64,000 bases of DNA from the IMG/VR virus record IMGVR_UViG_3300032246_001783, positions 1 to 64,000 of that record; one strand, given 5' to 3'. The notes below the pieces were generated by a model. That model was not told where the DNA came from. It made no database searches and was given only the letters and a program-made list of their open reading frames with translations. This stretch comes from a virus. Made by a program: the position numbers and the translations under genes. Of this stretch, positions 6,452 to 13,552 are shown piece by piece (the stretch's first letter is position 1; every line of letters begins with the position of its first letter).

Positions 6452-6631
6452 ATGAACGAAGATTTCGAGTGGGATGACTATGCTGCTACCGTGGACCACG
6501 ACATGGCCTACGAGGATCGCGACGATGCTACGGATTACTACCCGGATGAATACAGTGACTGCGAATCGGGCAACGAGGACAGTTACTTGGATGCTGCCTA
6601 CGAAGATCGTTATGATCTGGGCGACTACTGA
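6452..6631 (+). CDS. Very acidic small protein, 59 aa
   Basis: About a third or more of the residues are Asp or Glu, with many Tyr (begins MNEDFEWDDY). ATG at 6452 follows the GGAG leader seen at other early units. Strongly acidic early phage proteins can act as DNA mimics that block host DNA-binding proteins, but this is only a compositional analogy. No known family recognised. Confidence 0.75.
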   Translation: MNEDFEWDDYAATVDHDMAYEDRDDATDYYPDEYSDCESGNEDSYLDAAYEDRYDLGDY

Positions 6632-6641
6632 GGCGCTGACC

Positions 6642-6821
6642 GTGAAACGAATTTCAGGAATTAGTCTGATTCTAGCCGCTATGCTGACCCTAACCATACT
6701 GGGCTCAGGAGTCGAAGCGGTACCCGAAGATGCCAGTTGGCTGTGCTGGGCGGGCATTTGGTTCACTGCCCTGTTGGCTATCCTAGTGGGACTGCTGGGC
6801 ATCGAGCGGCTAGAATCATGA
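6642..6821 (+). CDS. Small two-pass membrane protein, 59 aa
   Basis: GTG start at 6642. Two hydrophobic helices (about residues 5-20 and 33-52) are separated by a short acidic loop (EAVPEDASW). It ends by overlapping the next ATG (ATGA at 6818-6821). Probably inner-membrane. Unrecognised. Confidence 0.62.
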   Translation: MKRISGISLILAAMLTLTILGSGVEAVPEDASWLCWAGIWFTALLAILVGLLGIERLES

Positions 6822-6904
6822 AAGCGGGTGTGTTTCTAATCCTAGTCCTGGTGCTGTTCCTGCTGAACTTGGCCCTACTCCGCATGGCCATCGACCGCCT
6901 GTGA
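6818..6904 (+). CDS. 28-aa single-pass membrane peptide
   Basis: Begins MKAGVFLILVLVLF: almost entirely one hydrophobic helix with a short charged end. The start overlaps the previous stop (ATGA) and the stop overlaps the next GTG start (GTGA at 6901-6904). That two-sided coupling is the main evidence that it is translated. Confidence 0.6.
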   Translation: MKAGVFLILVLVLFLLNLALLRMAIDRL

Positions 6905-7209
6905 GCACACCTCAGCAGATCACTGCCGTTATATACGATCGCCGAGGCCGTGTGCTCTCAGTGGGTCAGAACAGTTACATCAAGACCCACCCACTGCAGG
7001 CCGAACACGCTCGCAGAGTAGGAGAACCCCACAAGCAGTTCCTACACGCAGAGATCAGTGCTATAACTAGATGTAAGGACCTGAGCAGAGCCTATAGAAT
7101 GCAGGTTATCCGTTATAATAGAGCAGGTGAACCCGCGCTGGCCCGACCCTGTGCAGTGTGTGAGTCAGCCATCCGAGCCACACCTATCCAACACGTGGAG
7201 CACACATAA
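6901..7209 (+). CDS. Short cytidine-deaminase-fold protein, 102 aa
   Basis: GTG start at 6901. The zinc-dependent deaminase signature is present: HAEISAI at about residues 49-55 (zinc His and catalytic Glu) and PCAVCESAI at about 79-87 (two zinc Cys). The length is near the minimum for the fold and well short of T4 dCMP deaminase (193 aa). It could deaminate a free nucleotide, nucleoside or nucleic acid; the substrate cannot be decided from sequence. Directly followed, with a TAATG overlap, by the HNH-like gene. Confidence 0.75.
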   Translation: MSTPQQITAVIYDRRGRVLSVGQNSYIKTHPLQAEHARRVGEPHKQFLHAEISAITRCKDLSRAYRMQVIRYNRAGEPALARPCAVCESAIRATPIQHVEHT

Positions 7210-7574
7210 TGCAAGATCATGTAAGAGAGTTCTACACCAAAGATTTTCTTAGTACTACTCTACGCAAGACCAAGAGCGATTGTAAACGACGCAGAGATCT
7301 AGAGTTCAGCATTAACCTAGACCATGTGCTACAACTGTTAGAACAACAGCAAGGCCTGTGTGCTCTTACTGGTTGGCCTTTAGAATTCTCTAGGGGCGGG
7401 GACTATCGCGGCGGCAAGAACCCTATGGGCTGCACTATGGACCGAATAGATAATACTCTCGGCTATGTTCCGGGTAATGTGCAGCTGGTCTGCTGCATGG
7501 CCAACTATGTCAAGTCTGACATGCCCCTACAAGACTTCCGTGCCCTGTGTGCAGCGGTGGCCTATCACACCTAG
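7209..7574 (+). CDS. HNH-like nuclease or zinc-binding protein, 121 aa
   Basis: Basic N-terminus (RKTKSDCKRRRD), then GLCALTGWPLEF, a Gly-rich loop and TMDRIDNTLGYVPGNVQLVC. This layout (CxxTG, then DRIDN and a GNVQLVC strand) is typical of small HNH-type proteins in phages, where DxID...GY...N replaces the classic HH. Shares TAATG with the deaminase gene. Likely cuts or binds DNA; specificity unknown. Confidence 0.7.
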   Translation: MQDHVREFYTKDFLSTTLRKTKSDCKRRRDLEFSINLDHVLQLLEQQQGLCALTGWPLEFSRGGDYRGGKNPMGCTMDRIDNTLGYVPGNVQLVCCMANYVKSDMPLQDFRALCAAVAYHT

Positions 7575-7605
7575 GCCGCTGTTACAAGTTGTTACAATTA
7601 AGCAG

Positions 7606-7634
7606 TTGACACACAACTAGTACTAGTGCATAAT
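7606..7634 (+). promoter_or_regulatory. Sigma70-like early promoter
   Basis: TTGACA (7606-7611), 17 bp, CATAAT (7629-7634). It drives only the gene at 7669, which has its own terminator. Confidence 0.85.
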
Positions 7635-7668
7635 ACACACACTGCAACAACACAACAGAGAGCACACA

Positions 7669-7911
7669 ATGTTTGCACAAGCACGTAACACTCTAGCACA
7701 AGCTGTCATTCGCTATAACAAACAAAAAAAGCTGTACAAACTGCTAGTAGCATTTAATGTTACAGAACGCAATGAGAAGGGGCAATTAAAGTTTCCCGTA
7801 CCCGCTCGGTGTGCTTATGTTAGCGGCGACTTTGAGTTCGAAGAACTGTCTACACAAATATCTCGTGCAGCACAACATATTAGCTCTGACAATATTGTGC
7901 TGACTTTTTAA
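7669..7911 (+). CDS. Hypothetical protein, 80 aa
   Basis: Basic helical N-terminus (MFAQARNTLAQAVIRYNKQKK), then a mixed beta-rich part. ATG at 7669 follows GAGAG. A monocistronic unit. Like the 91-aa gene at 1134 its DNA is A+T-richer than its neighbours. Unrecognised. Confidence 0.75.
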   Translation: MFAQARNTLAQAVIRYNKQKKLYKLLVAFNVTERNEKGQLKFPVPARCAYVSGDFEFEELSTQISRAAQHISSDNIVLTF

Positions 7912-7944
7912 TTGAGTTTAAGTTTTAATCGCGTTCATAGATTT

Positions 7945-7971
7945 AAGCAGCCCGCAAGGCTGCTTTTTTTT
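7945..7971 (+). terminator. Strong intrinsic terminator
   Basis: 8-bp stem (AAGCAGCC with GGCTGCTT), 5-nt loop, then a T run to 7971. It marks the right end of the early, G+C-richer region. Confidence 0.95.
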
Positions 7972-8185
7972 GGGAGAGGGTGGGGGGTACTGGGGTTATA
8001 ATTTTAAAACCTTAACTAATAACTTGCAAGCCGCTTGCTAAAAATTCTCTCCTAACTCTCAAAAATTCTCTACTCTAGTAAAACCCCTACCCAGTGTTAG
8101 ATAGAATCACCAGGGGCCGAGATCTCCAAACCTGCTTTTTTTTGCGTAGCAATTTTTTTGTATTGCATATAGCCCCTCGAGCACC
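7972..8185. other. A+T-rich stretch without a gene
   Basis: Lies between the early-region terminator and the first late-type promoter. It contains a G run and short irregular repeats of a TTCTCT kind. I see no start, ribosome site or RNA fold in it; the longer open frame entering the next gene lacks a ribosome site. Confidence 0.6.
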
Positions 8186-8193
8186 GATAAATA
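8186..8193 (+). promoter_or_regulatory. T4-late-like promoter box (GATAAATA)
   Basis: GATAAATA ends 5 nt before the ATG at 8199, with no Shine-Dalgarno site between. It fits the T4 late -10 consensus TATAAATA. Confidence 0.75.
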
Positions 8194-8198
8194 AATTT

Positions 8199-8804
8199 AT
8201 GAGACTTTCTGAACTTACTGGTTATAAAAATCTCCCACAATATAAAACTCTCACTGCTGATCCTTCAATAAAGCAGTTCGTAGATGCAGCTGAACAAAAG
8301 GGATGGGTAATGTATGGTGCCGGTCAAAATGGTGTAGCTTTAAGGAATCCCGGTAAAGATTACATTTATAAAATATTCACTTCTCGCAGTGAGCATATCG
8401 GGTATCATGCGTGGGTCAACTGGGTCATACAGCATCCAAACAATCCTTATGTTCCTAAAATAAGTCGTCCCATACTAATACCCAATACTGCTCATGGACC
8501 TGCAGGTCGATTTCGGCGAGATATTTATTTTGTTCGAGTAGAAGTTCTCGATCCTGCTCGTGGAGAAAATGATCCTAGATTTGAGCGGTATATAAGTAAA
8601 ACATATGATAGAACAAACCCCAATCGCTTCTTTCGCAATTTTGCCGCAGAACCTACGTTATTTGATCATGCCAAGGGTAGTTTATATGACAATGACCCTG
8701 CGTTCAAAGAAATATGGAATTTTGCCAGTGATCAATTAGACCTAGGTATTGATAATGTAATGTTCAGGGGTAATCAGTTAGTGCTTACAGATCCAATGGC
8801 TTAA
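8199..8804 (+). CDS. Small protein-kinase-like protein, 201 aa
   Basis: Starts MRLSELTGYK at 8199, right after the late box. The layout matches a reduced kinase fold. A glycine-rich loop GAGQNGVAL lies at about residues 44-52, with a possible ATP-binding Lys in YIYKIF a few residues later. The C-terminus reads DLGIDNVMFR...LVLTDP: a D-x4-N catalytic-loop-like motif, then a DFG-like TDP. Kinase fold is inference from motif order; a catalytically dead relative is possible. Similar proteins occur as hypothetical virion-era genes in T4-like phages (recollection). Confidence 0.65.
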   Translation: MRLSELTGYKNLPQYKTLTADPSIKQFVDAAEQKGWVMYGAGQNGVALRNPGKDYIYKIFTSRSEHIGYHAWVNWVIQHPNNPYVPKISRPILIPNTAHGPAGRFRRDIYFVRVEVLDPARGENDPRFERYISKTYDRTNPNRFFRNFAAEPTLFDHAKGSLYDNDPAFKEIWNFASDQLDLGIDNVMFRGNQLVLTDPMA

Positions 8805-8929
8805 TATAGTTGTATTTAAAAAAACTTTGCTGTTAAATAGATTCAGTTCTTTAAAATTTTTTTGCAGAGTTTTTCACTCTGCTGCTAAGACCGGTGTGAA
8901 CCACAACCCCGTGGGCAACCCTTTATTTC

Positions 8930-9130
8930 CTATAGTATTAGATAAGGACCTGTATGTGCCATGCTCATCAGCAGCCACATTAGACTCATGGAGTTTGATG
9001 AACCGCACACTATGCTGTCTAGATTGGGATTAATTATACTGACCGCAAATCCTATCAAAAACAGGGGTGCTGGAGCATATTTGACCAATTGTTTTGCATA
9101 GTAAAATAACTGTAAACGGCCCCATTTCAT
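8930..9130 (-). CDS. Small two-pass membrane protein, 66 aa
   Basis: Read from the ATG at 9130, after a TAAATA box 8 nt upstream. The product begins MKWGRLQLFYYAKQ; two hydrophobic segments (about 28-41 and 49-66) flank a short loop with one Cys. Its 5' region overlaps nothing. A holin-like or envelope role is possible from topology alone. 8805-8929 to its left holds only A+T-rich sequence and a short inverted repeat. Confidence 0.6.
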   Translation of the reverse strand: MKWGRLQLFYYAKQLVKYAPAPLFLIGFAVSIINPNLDSIVCGSSNSMSLMWLLMSMAHTGPYLIL

Positions 9131-9138
9131 ATATAAGT

Positions 9139-9144
9139 TATTTA
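9139..9144 (-). promoter_or_regulatory. T4-late-like promoter box (TAAATA)
   Basis: TAAATA on the minus strand, 8 nt before the ATG at 9130. The gap is slightly longer than the usual 5 nt. Confidence 0.5.
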
Positions 9145-9180
9145 CACACACACATTAAGATTTTATATCTGTTCATGTGG

Positions 9181-9186
9181 TAAATA
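9181..9186 (+). promoter_or_regulatory. T4-late-like promoter box (TAAATA)
   Basis: TAAATA followed by 5 nt and the ATG at 9192; no ribosome site between. Confidence 0.65.
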
Positions 9187-9191
9187 TCTGT

Positions 9192-9443
9192 ATGAGAGCA
9201 TTATGGGATCTGCATCCACTACTGCCTTATCAAGCAGTGGCTCCGTGGCCCATTGTGGAAACCCGGGGTCATCCTGATTGGATTGCCAGTGTATTCTATG
9301 TAGAGTCTTGGTTAAATGACCATATAGGGTCACATTTTACCGATTGGACCTGGTACATGTGGAATCTCGAATCTCCCCATCTCTGTGGTGTAGGTTTTCG
9401 TAAAGAATCTAACTGTACACTATTTTTGCTTAAATTTTCTTAA
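9192..9443 (+). CDS. Hypothetical Trp-rich protein, 83 aa
   Basis: Start set at ATG 9192 because the late box lies exactly 5 nt upstream. The product begins MRALWDLHPL and has an unusual number of Trp, His and Pro residues and two Cys. No membrane segment or known motif. Probably a late gene. Confidence 0.62.
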   Translation: MRALWDLHPLLPYQAVAPWPIVETRGHPDWIASVFYVESWLNDHIGSHFTDWTWYMWNLESPHLCGVGFRKESNCTLFLLKFS

Positions 9444-9498
9444 AATCTATCTGTTGATTAACATAACATCTGAGTAACAGTTGTAATGTATATAAAGG

Positions 9499-9505
9499 CT
9501 AAATA
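9499..9505 (+). promoter_or_regulatory. Possible T4-late-like promoter with leader
   Basis: CTAAATA at about 9499-9505, some 45 nt before the ATG at 9550. Here a normal leader with an AAGGAG ribosome site exists, unlike at the other late boxes. Confidence 0.45.
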
Positions 9506-9549
9506 TTTTTCTAATCACATTTATGTGTATATAAAAAAGGAGTCATAAC

Positions 9550-9783
9550 ATGTCCGAGCAAAACAATTCACTAGCACAAGCCACAGCAGAAGCTGTAGAG
9601 GGTGCAGTCACAGGCAAGAAGTTCTGGATGAGCAAGACCTTTTGGGTCAATGTATTAGCCGGTGCAGCCATGCTGGCTCAAATGCGAGTAGGTTTTGTGG
9701 TCAGCCCTGAGTTACAGGCCATGGGTTTAACTGTGGTCAATCTAGTGCTACGCAAGATCACCAAAGAGCCAGTTACTTGGTAA
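9550..9783 (+). CDS. Small membrane protein, 77 aa
   Basis: Polar N-terminus rich in Ala, Gln and Glu, a basic KKFWMSKTFWVN segment, then hydrophobic stretches (about residues 34-52 and 56-68). AAAAAAGGAG precedes the start at ideal spacing. The topology resembles small phage membrane proteins of the holin kind, but no lysin lies next to it, so the function is open. Confidence 0.75.
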   Translation: MSEQNNSLAQATAEAVEGAVTGKKFWMSKTFWVNVLAGAAMLAQMRVGFVVSPELQAMGLTVVNLVLRKITKEPVTW

Positions 9784-9793
9784 TATAGTCCAA

Positions 9794-9816
9794 GGCTGTG
9801 GGTTAGTCCCACAGCC
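9794..9816. terminator. Hairpin between convergent genes
   Basis: Perfect 9-bp stem GGCTGTGGG / CCCACAGCC around TTAGT. It lies between two converging genes; the TAA of the minus-strand gene (9803-9805) is in the loop. No T run, so termination may be weak or bidirectional. Confidence 0.7.
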
Positions 9817-10483
9817 CTTGATAATACTTACCAAACAGCCGCAAGCCGTTATTGATACGGGTTTGATGTTTCTGTAATCCTTCGTGGTCAATTTTAAAAG
9901 TATCTTTAGGGCCCCGTTTCATTTCGTACATGGTGGGCTTGCCCTGTTCATTATGGGCACTGGGTTCAAAATAACTGTCATGCTCACCAGAATAGTATTG
10001 CTGTTCCCAGTCGCAATCAGGGTGTTGTTGTTCAAAAGTCCAAATTAGTTCACTCATTACCCAATCCCATCTACGATGTAGATTTTCATCAGTGTCCCAC
10101 TCATTTTCTTTGGGCTGTGCTTCTGTGGATCGCAGATTCATGCCCTCGGGTACATCCTCGTCGTCAACCAAGGCACTGCCCTTTTTGGTCGCTTGTAGTT
10201 GTTTGAGCATGGGTAAAATAATCATGCTCAGTGTACCATCCATGTTCCAAGTATCATAGTGGTCAATACGAATTTTTACTTTGCGGGTACGTTTTCGATC
10301 AAACCAATTGCAGAAATCATCCACCCATGTATTAGATAACCACTCACCTATGCGATCATGCAGCCGGTAATCCCACCGATCAATGAGATCATCGCTGGGA
10401 TAACGCTCGTGCCAAAAGAAAATGGTATCCACAATTTGATAAGGTCCCCAATAGTTTTTGTATGGTCCTATATACACTTTCAT
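9803..10483 (-). CDS. Conserved-type hypothetical phage protein, 226 aa
   Basis: Begins MKVYIGPYKNYWGPYQ. Very rich in Trp, Tyr, Asp and His, with no membrane segment. Proteins with this MKVYIGPY start and a length near 220 aa recur in T4-like environmental phages as hypothetical proteins (from memory, not searched). It converges on the small membrane gene and lies just downstream of psiE on the same strand, so the two may be cotranscribed. Function unknown. Confidence 0.8.
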   Translation of the reverse strand: MKVYIGPYKNYWGPYQIVDTIFFWHERYPSDDLIDRWDYRLHDRIGEWLSNTWVDDFCNWFDRKRTRKVKIRIDHYDTWNMDGTLSMIILPMLKQLQATKKGSALVDDEDVPEGMNLRSTEAQPKENEWDTDENLHRRWDWVMSELIWTFEQQHPDCDWEQQYYSGEHDSYFEPSAHNEQGKPTMYEMKRGPKDTFKIDHEGLQKHQTRINNGLRLFGKYYQGLWD

Positions 10484-10496
10484 GAGTTATTGTCCT

Positions 10497-10919
10497 TTAA
10501 GAAACATCTTCTGTTTTTCGATCACTGGGATATTTATTGCTGGCCATACGAATAACCAGAATGCTAATGGCCAGCACCAGAGTGGTCCCGCCCAGGGTAA
10601 CTATTTCCCAAACGCGATCTGATCCCACAGCCACAAGGTCCACCAAGTGTCTAGTCAGTGCCGTGATTGCGATATAGACTAGAAATCTCACTGGCATATG
10701 ATTGGTCTTGAAATAGATACCCACCATGGCTCCAATTTCCAAATAGATAAACAGCAGCAGTAGATCCGGGATAGTGGCATGATGTTTTCCAAAAAACTCA
10801 ACCACGGTCCAGCCAGCAGCCCATACAGTGGCAGCACCGATCACAAACAGAGCCAGTCTATGAAATAGACCCACCAGTACGTTGCCCACAGCATCAAGAT
10901 TTTGTAATTGTTTTTCCAT
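10497..10919 (-). CDS. psiE: PsiE-family phosphate-starvation membrane protein
   Basis: 140-aa protein with four hydrophobic helices (about residues 18-38, 50-70, 78-98 and 105-125). The family core DLLLLFIYLEIGAMVGIYF followed by ITALTRHL is characteristic of PsiE, a bacterial inner-membrane protein induced by phosphate starvation whose biochemical role is not known. Length matches bacterial PsiE (about 136 aa), so it looks intact. It is most likely an auxiliary gene taken from a host. A host-like promoter (TTGCAC-17-TATACT) lies directly upstream; no clear Pho box is present. Confidence 0.9.
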   Translation of the reverse strand: MEKQLQNLDAVGNVLVGLFHRLALFVIGAATVWAAGWTVVEFFGKHHATIPDLLLLFIYLEIGAMVGIYFKTNHMPVRFLVYIAITALTRHLVDLVAVGSDRVWEIVTLGGTTLVLAISILVIRMASNKYPSDRKTEDVS

Positions 10920-10950
10920 TTAATTCACACTCTTACAGATAGAGAATAAC

Positions 10951-10979
10951 AGTATAACTTCTTTGTTTAGTTTGTGCAA
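10951..10979 (-). promoter_or_regulatory. Sigma70-like promoter of psiE
   Basis: On the minus strand: TTGCAC (10979-10974), 17 bp, TATACT (10956-10951), about 30 nt upstream of the psiE start. Confidence 0.75.
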
Positions 10980-11054
10980 TTTTTTAAATCAAAATATACC
11001 AACTAAATAAAAATTAACAAATACAATAACTAGAACAAATAGGTTTATTAGGTC

Positions 11055-11783
11055 GTGATAATCAATTTATGGTCAACTCCCAGAACTGGCAGTGTATGGT
11101 ACAGTTATTACCTACAGCATATAAATTCGGGTAGTCTACTGGTAACAGAAATGTTCAATCGATATCATATGAATATATATCACCATGTTGATCCCGAGAC
11201 CTCGATAATCACCAATCATCATCGATACTCGCCGGGGGTGTATTATAGAGATTATTATCTAGAAGATGGATTTTTAAAAATAAAGAAAATTTTTTCTCCT
11301 CGTGTGAGAAGCATAGAAGAACAAGAACTCTATGCCGTGGGTCTACTGCCAGCAGTTAGTAATAAACAAATTTTGATCATGCACAATCATGTGGATCCCA
11401 TCAATCCTGCAGTTAGATCTATGTTAATGTCAATTGGAAAAAATATCTACATTTATAGAAAAAACCTAAGACAACAATTGGCCAGTTATGCCATTGCCTA
11501 TTCTACTAAACAATTTGCAAATTTTAATAATAGACAGCCAAGTACATCATTGGTAGAGGATATCGATTCGAATGTGCTGCATAATCTTATCAGAAGAATT
11601 CAAATTTGGGACACTTTAGAAAAAGATAATAATCAAGTTATTGCCTATGAGGATATCGATTTCATAGAAATTCCTAATTTTCCCCTCAAACAAAATAAAG
11701 ATCACAACAGCAGACTCAGTGATAAAATGAAGGCAGTTATTGACCAACTAGCAACCGATTACGAAAGAGAAAGATCTAAATGA
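11055..11783 (+). CDS. Sulfotransferase-like P-loop protein, 242 aa
   Basis: GTG start; the N-terminus reads INLWSTPRTGSVWYSYYL, matching the 5'-phosphosulfate-binding loop of sulfotransferases (PRTGS in place of the kinase P-loop). A later ILIMHNHVDP and IYIYRKNLRQQLASY fit the second strand and the 3'-phosphate-binding RxxxxxxxS motif. It would transfer sulfate from PAPS to an unknown acceptor. The ATGA overlap with the next PP-loop gene suggests a joint task. The DNA is A+T-rich compared with the region before 7.6 kb. Confidence 0.7.
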   Translation: MIINLWSTPRTGSVWYSYYLQHINSGSLLVTEMFNRYHMNIYHHVDPETSIITNHHRYSPGVYYRDYYLEDGFLKIKKIFSPRVRSIEEQELYAVGLLPAVSNKQILIMHNHVDPINPAVRSMLMSIGKNIYIYRKNLRQQLASYAIAYSTKQFANFNNRQPSTSLVEDIDSNVLHNLIRRIQIWDTLEKDNNQVIAYEDIDFIEIPNFPLKQNKDHNSRLSDKMKAVIDQLATDYERERSK

Positions 11784-12424
11784 CCATTACAAACTCTATA
11801 AACATATGCGATGTTAACATTGATATTATTTCTGGGCCCATTGGAGTCTGTCACAGCGGTGGCGCAGATAGTGCCTTAATACTATATCTGATTATGAAAC
11901 ATGCATCTGGTCCCATTCATGTTTACACCTGTTCCAGTCAACAGAAACATAATATTGCACCCAGAATCGCACTCAATGTTATTCTTAAATGTATGGAACT
12001 AACCGGCAAAAGAGATGTTTTCCATCATACTTTTTTTGTTGAAACACAAACTCTTAAATCTTTGTTGGATCCGATTATTTCGGATATAAAAAAACACGAT
12101 CTTCAAATGGTCTATAACGGGGTAACAGCATTTCCATCTGTTGATACCATGAATGGATTTAAAAATAAAATTCCCGATATTTTCGACAGAAGAGATCCCA
12201 CAGTCAAACGATCAGAATATCAAGGAACTGCAGATATTCCATTTTATTCCCCATTGACTAATGTTAACAAAAAGAAAGTTTTTGAAATGTATCAGTCGCT
12301 GGAAATTTTAGACACAATATATCCGATAACTAGATCTTGTGAAAGTTTAACTTTAACCGAGGGACATTGCGGGGTCTGTTGGTGGTGTGAAGAAAGATTT
12401 TGGGCCTTTAATAAGTACAGTTAA
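11780..12424 (+). CDS. QueC-like PP-loop ATPase, 214 aa
   Basis: The ATP-pyrophosphatase loop SGGADSALI is at about residues 26-34. A C-terminal zinc site C-x9-C-x2-C-x2-C follows (SCES...GHCGVCWWCEERFWAF at about 185-210), the arrangement of QueC (7-cyano-7-deazaguanine synthase). QueC turns CDG into preQ0, used for queuosine or for 7-deazaguanine DNA modification. QueD, QueE, FolE and a DNA-inserting transglycosylase are not seen here, so another ATP-dependent amidation or thiolation is possible. Translationally coupled to the sulfotransferase-like gene. Confidence 0.72.
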   Translation: MTITNSINICDVNIDIISGPIGVCHSGGADSALILYLIMKHASGPIHVYTCSSQQKHNIAPRIALNVILKCMELTGKRDVFHHTFFVETQTLKSLLDPIISDIKKHDLQMVYNGVTAFPSVDTMNGFKNKIPDIFDRRDPTVKRSEYQGTADIPFYSPLTNVNKKKVFEMYQSLEILDTIYPITRSCESLTLTEGHCGVCWWCEERFWAFNKYS

Positions 12425-12445
12425 AATTTAGAAAACATGTCTCAT

Positions 12446-12754
12446 TTAGGCCACCAACCAGTTGTAGTCTTGTTTTAGTCGCACAGTTTCACGACCATCA
12501 TATTCTTCAATTATGAATTCTGCGCCCAGGTCCACCCACTCAACGGTCAGACTCCATGCTGCGCCATAGTAGCCGTCCTGACCATAGGTGTGTTCGCAGT
12601 AGGGTATAATCCGTTCATGCTGCTCATTTTCCACCATGGCCACAATCTCGGGATCAAACAGAATTTCAGGCTTGTCTATCCAGGTAGACCATCCTGCACC
12701 AAAACTCGGGGCAATCAACACTGCCACTTGACCATTTCGAATTACTCGATTCAT
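12446..12754 (-). CDS. Hypothetical protein, 102 aa
   Basis: Beta-rich soluble protein (begins MNRVIRNGQVAVLIAPSFGAGW) with Trp and acidic residues. Last gene of the long minus-strand run of small genes that starts at 16532. AGGATACG precedes the start. Similar short proteins with GAGWSTW occur as phage hypotheticals (recollection). No catalytic motif. Confidence 0.7.
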   Translation of the reverse strand: MNRVIRNGQVAVLIAPSFGAGWSTWIDKPEILFDPEIVAMVENEQHERIIPYCEHTYGQDGYYGAAWSLTVEWVDLGAEFIIEEYDGRETVRLKQDYNWLVA

Positions 12755-12784
12755 TTGCGTATCCTATAGTTAGGTGTACATACA

Positions 12785-13015
12785 TTACAGGTCAACTGAC
12801 CAAGCCCAGTTGACCGTGATCCAATCTGTCAAACAGTCTTCAAATGAGTAGTCGCGGTCAATGACTTCTTGTCCGTACCGTTCACACATTTTCTTATACC
12901 AGTAGGGCCAGTAGGTCTGTCTGACATCATCTTCACTGACCGTTTCCACGTAGCCTCCACTGGCATCTGCTCGTGGATTACCTGGATTATATTCGTTGTA
13001 AGAATAGTATCTCAT
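12785..13015 (-). CDS. Hypothetical protein, 76 aa
   Basis: Start set at ATG 13015 (MRYYSYNEYNPGNPRADASG), which overlaps the TGA of the upstream gene (ATGA) and has GGAA before it; a longer frame to 13054 exists. Rich in Tyr, Trp and Asp. Unrecognised. Confidence 0.68.
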   Translation of the reverse strand: MRYYSYNEYNPGNPRADASGGYVETVSEDDVRQTYWPYWYKKMCERYGQEVIDRDYSFEDCLTDWITVNWAWSVDL

Positions 13016-13224
13016 TTCCGGCCCCACCTTAGCGCATATGGCTGTTTGCCCCAAATACGAACATCAATTTGCCTGATATCAACCTTACATCTTCGGTAGA
13101 CAGCAAGAGCATGTTTTAGATTATAGCATACCTGAAAATTTCTAGATCCGCCATCTGTCTTATGTACTTTACCAGTGTGGACATAGTATCGCTTTTTTGA
13201 CGGCACATATCTGATCTTATTCAT
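13012..13224 (-). CDS. Small basic protein, 70 aa
   Basis: Strongly basic and Tyr-rich (MNKIRYVPSKKRYYVHTGKV). Overlaps both neighbours by short ATGA-type junctions. The charge suits nucleic-acid binding, but no motif supports it. Confidence 0.68.
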   Translation of the reverse strand: MNKIRYVPSKKRYYVHTGKVHKTDGGSRNFQVCYNLKHALAVYRRCKVDIRQIDVRIWGKQPYALRWGRK

Positions 13225-13552
13225 AATTGTTCCACTCGGTGAGAACGAATTTCAGACTGGCCCAGGCCTTGCCCTCCGCATCAATCTCTACGGTGACTTC
13301 AAAGCCACCTGAAGAACTCAAATACTGTTTACCCTCATTATCACGAGCCCACTCAATGCCCTCAATCAGGCGGCGACGAGCCTCGGTTCGCAGTTGGATA
13401 ACATCAGGAACAAAAACTTGTTCAGGTTTATCTGGAAAATGTTTATGCCAGGTCCAACCCAGATAGGTCATTACACTGTGAACACGAGCAAAGTCAAAGT
13501 TCTCCAGAATTTCCCAGACTACATTGTGATCGCTTTCAGTCAAGTTTGCCAT
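13217..13552 (-). CDS. Hypothetical protein, 111 aa
   Basis: Begins MANLTESDHNVVWEILENFD. Helical N-terminal half with a LGWTWH-x-FPD segment, beta-rich C-terminal half (FEVTVEIDAEGKAWASLKF). Similar proteins are known as hypotheticals in freshwater phages (recollection). Overlaps its neighbours by 8 and 17 nt. Confidence 0.72.
   Translation of the reverse strand: MANLTESDHNVVWEILENFDFARVHSVMTYLGWTWHKHFPDKPEQVFVPDVIQLRTEARRRLIEGIEWARDNEGKQYLSSSGGFEVTVEIDAEGKAWASLKFVLTEWNNYE

Noticed and set aside
8863-8881. Inverted repeat GCAGAGT...ACTCTGC as a terminator
   Set aside because: The adjacent T run precedes the stem on the plus strand; on neither strand does a T run follow it.
8827-9033. Plus-strand open frame of 68 codons
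   Set aside because: No ribosome site or late box at its start, and it is antisense to the better-supported membrane-protein gene at 8930-9130.
10925-10956. A Pho box upstream of psiE
   Set aside because: Two CTGT-like words occur (CTGTTAT and CTGTAAG) but are 14 bp apart rather than 11 and lie downstream of the -10, so they do not fit a PhoB site.
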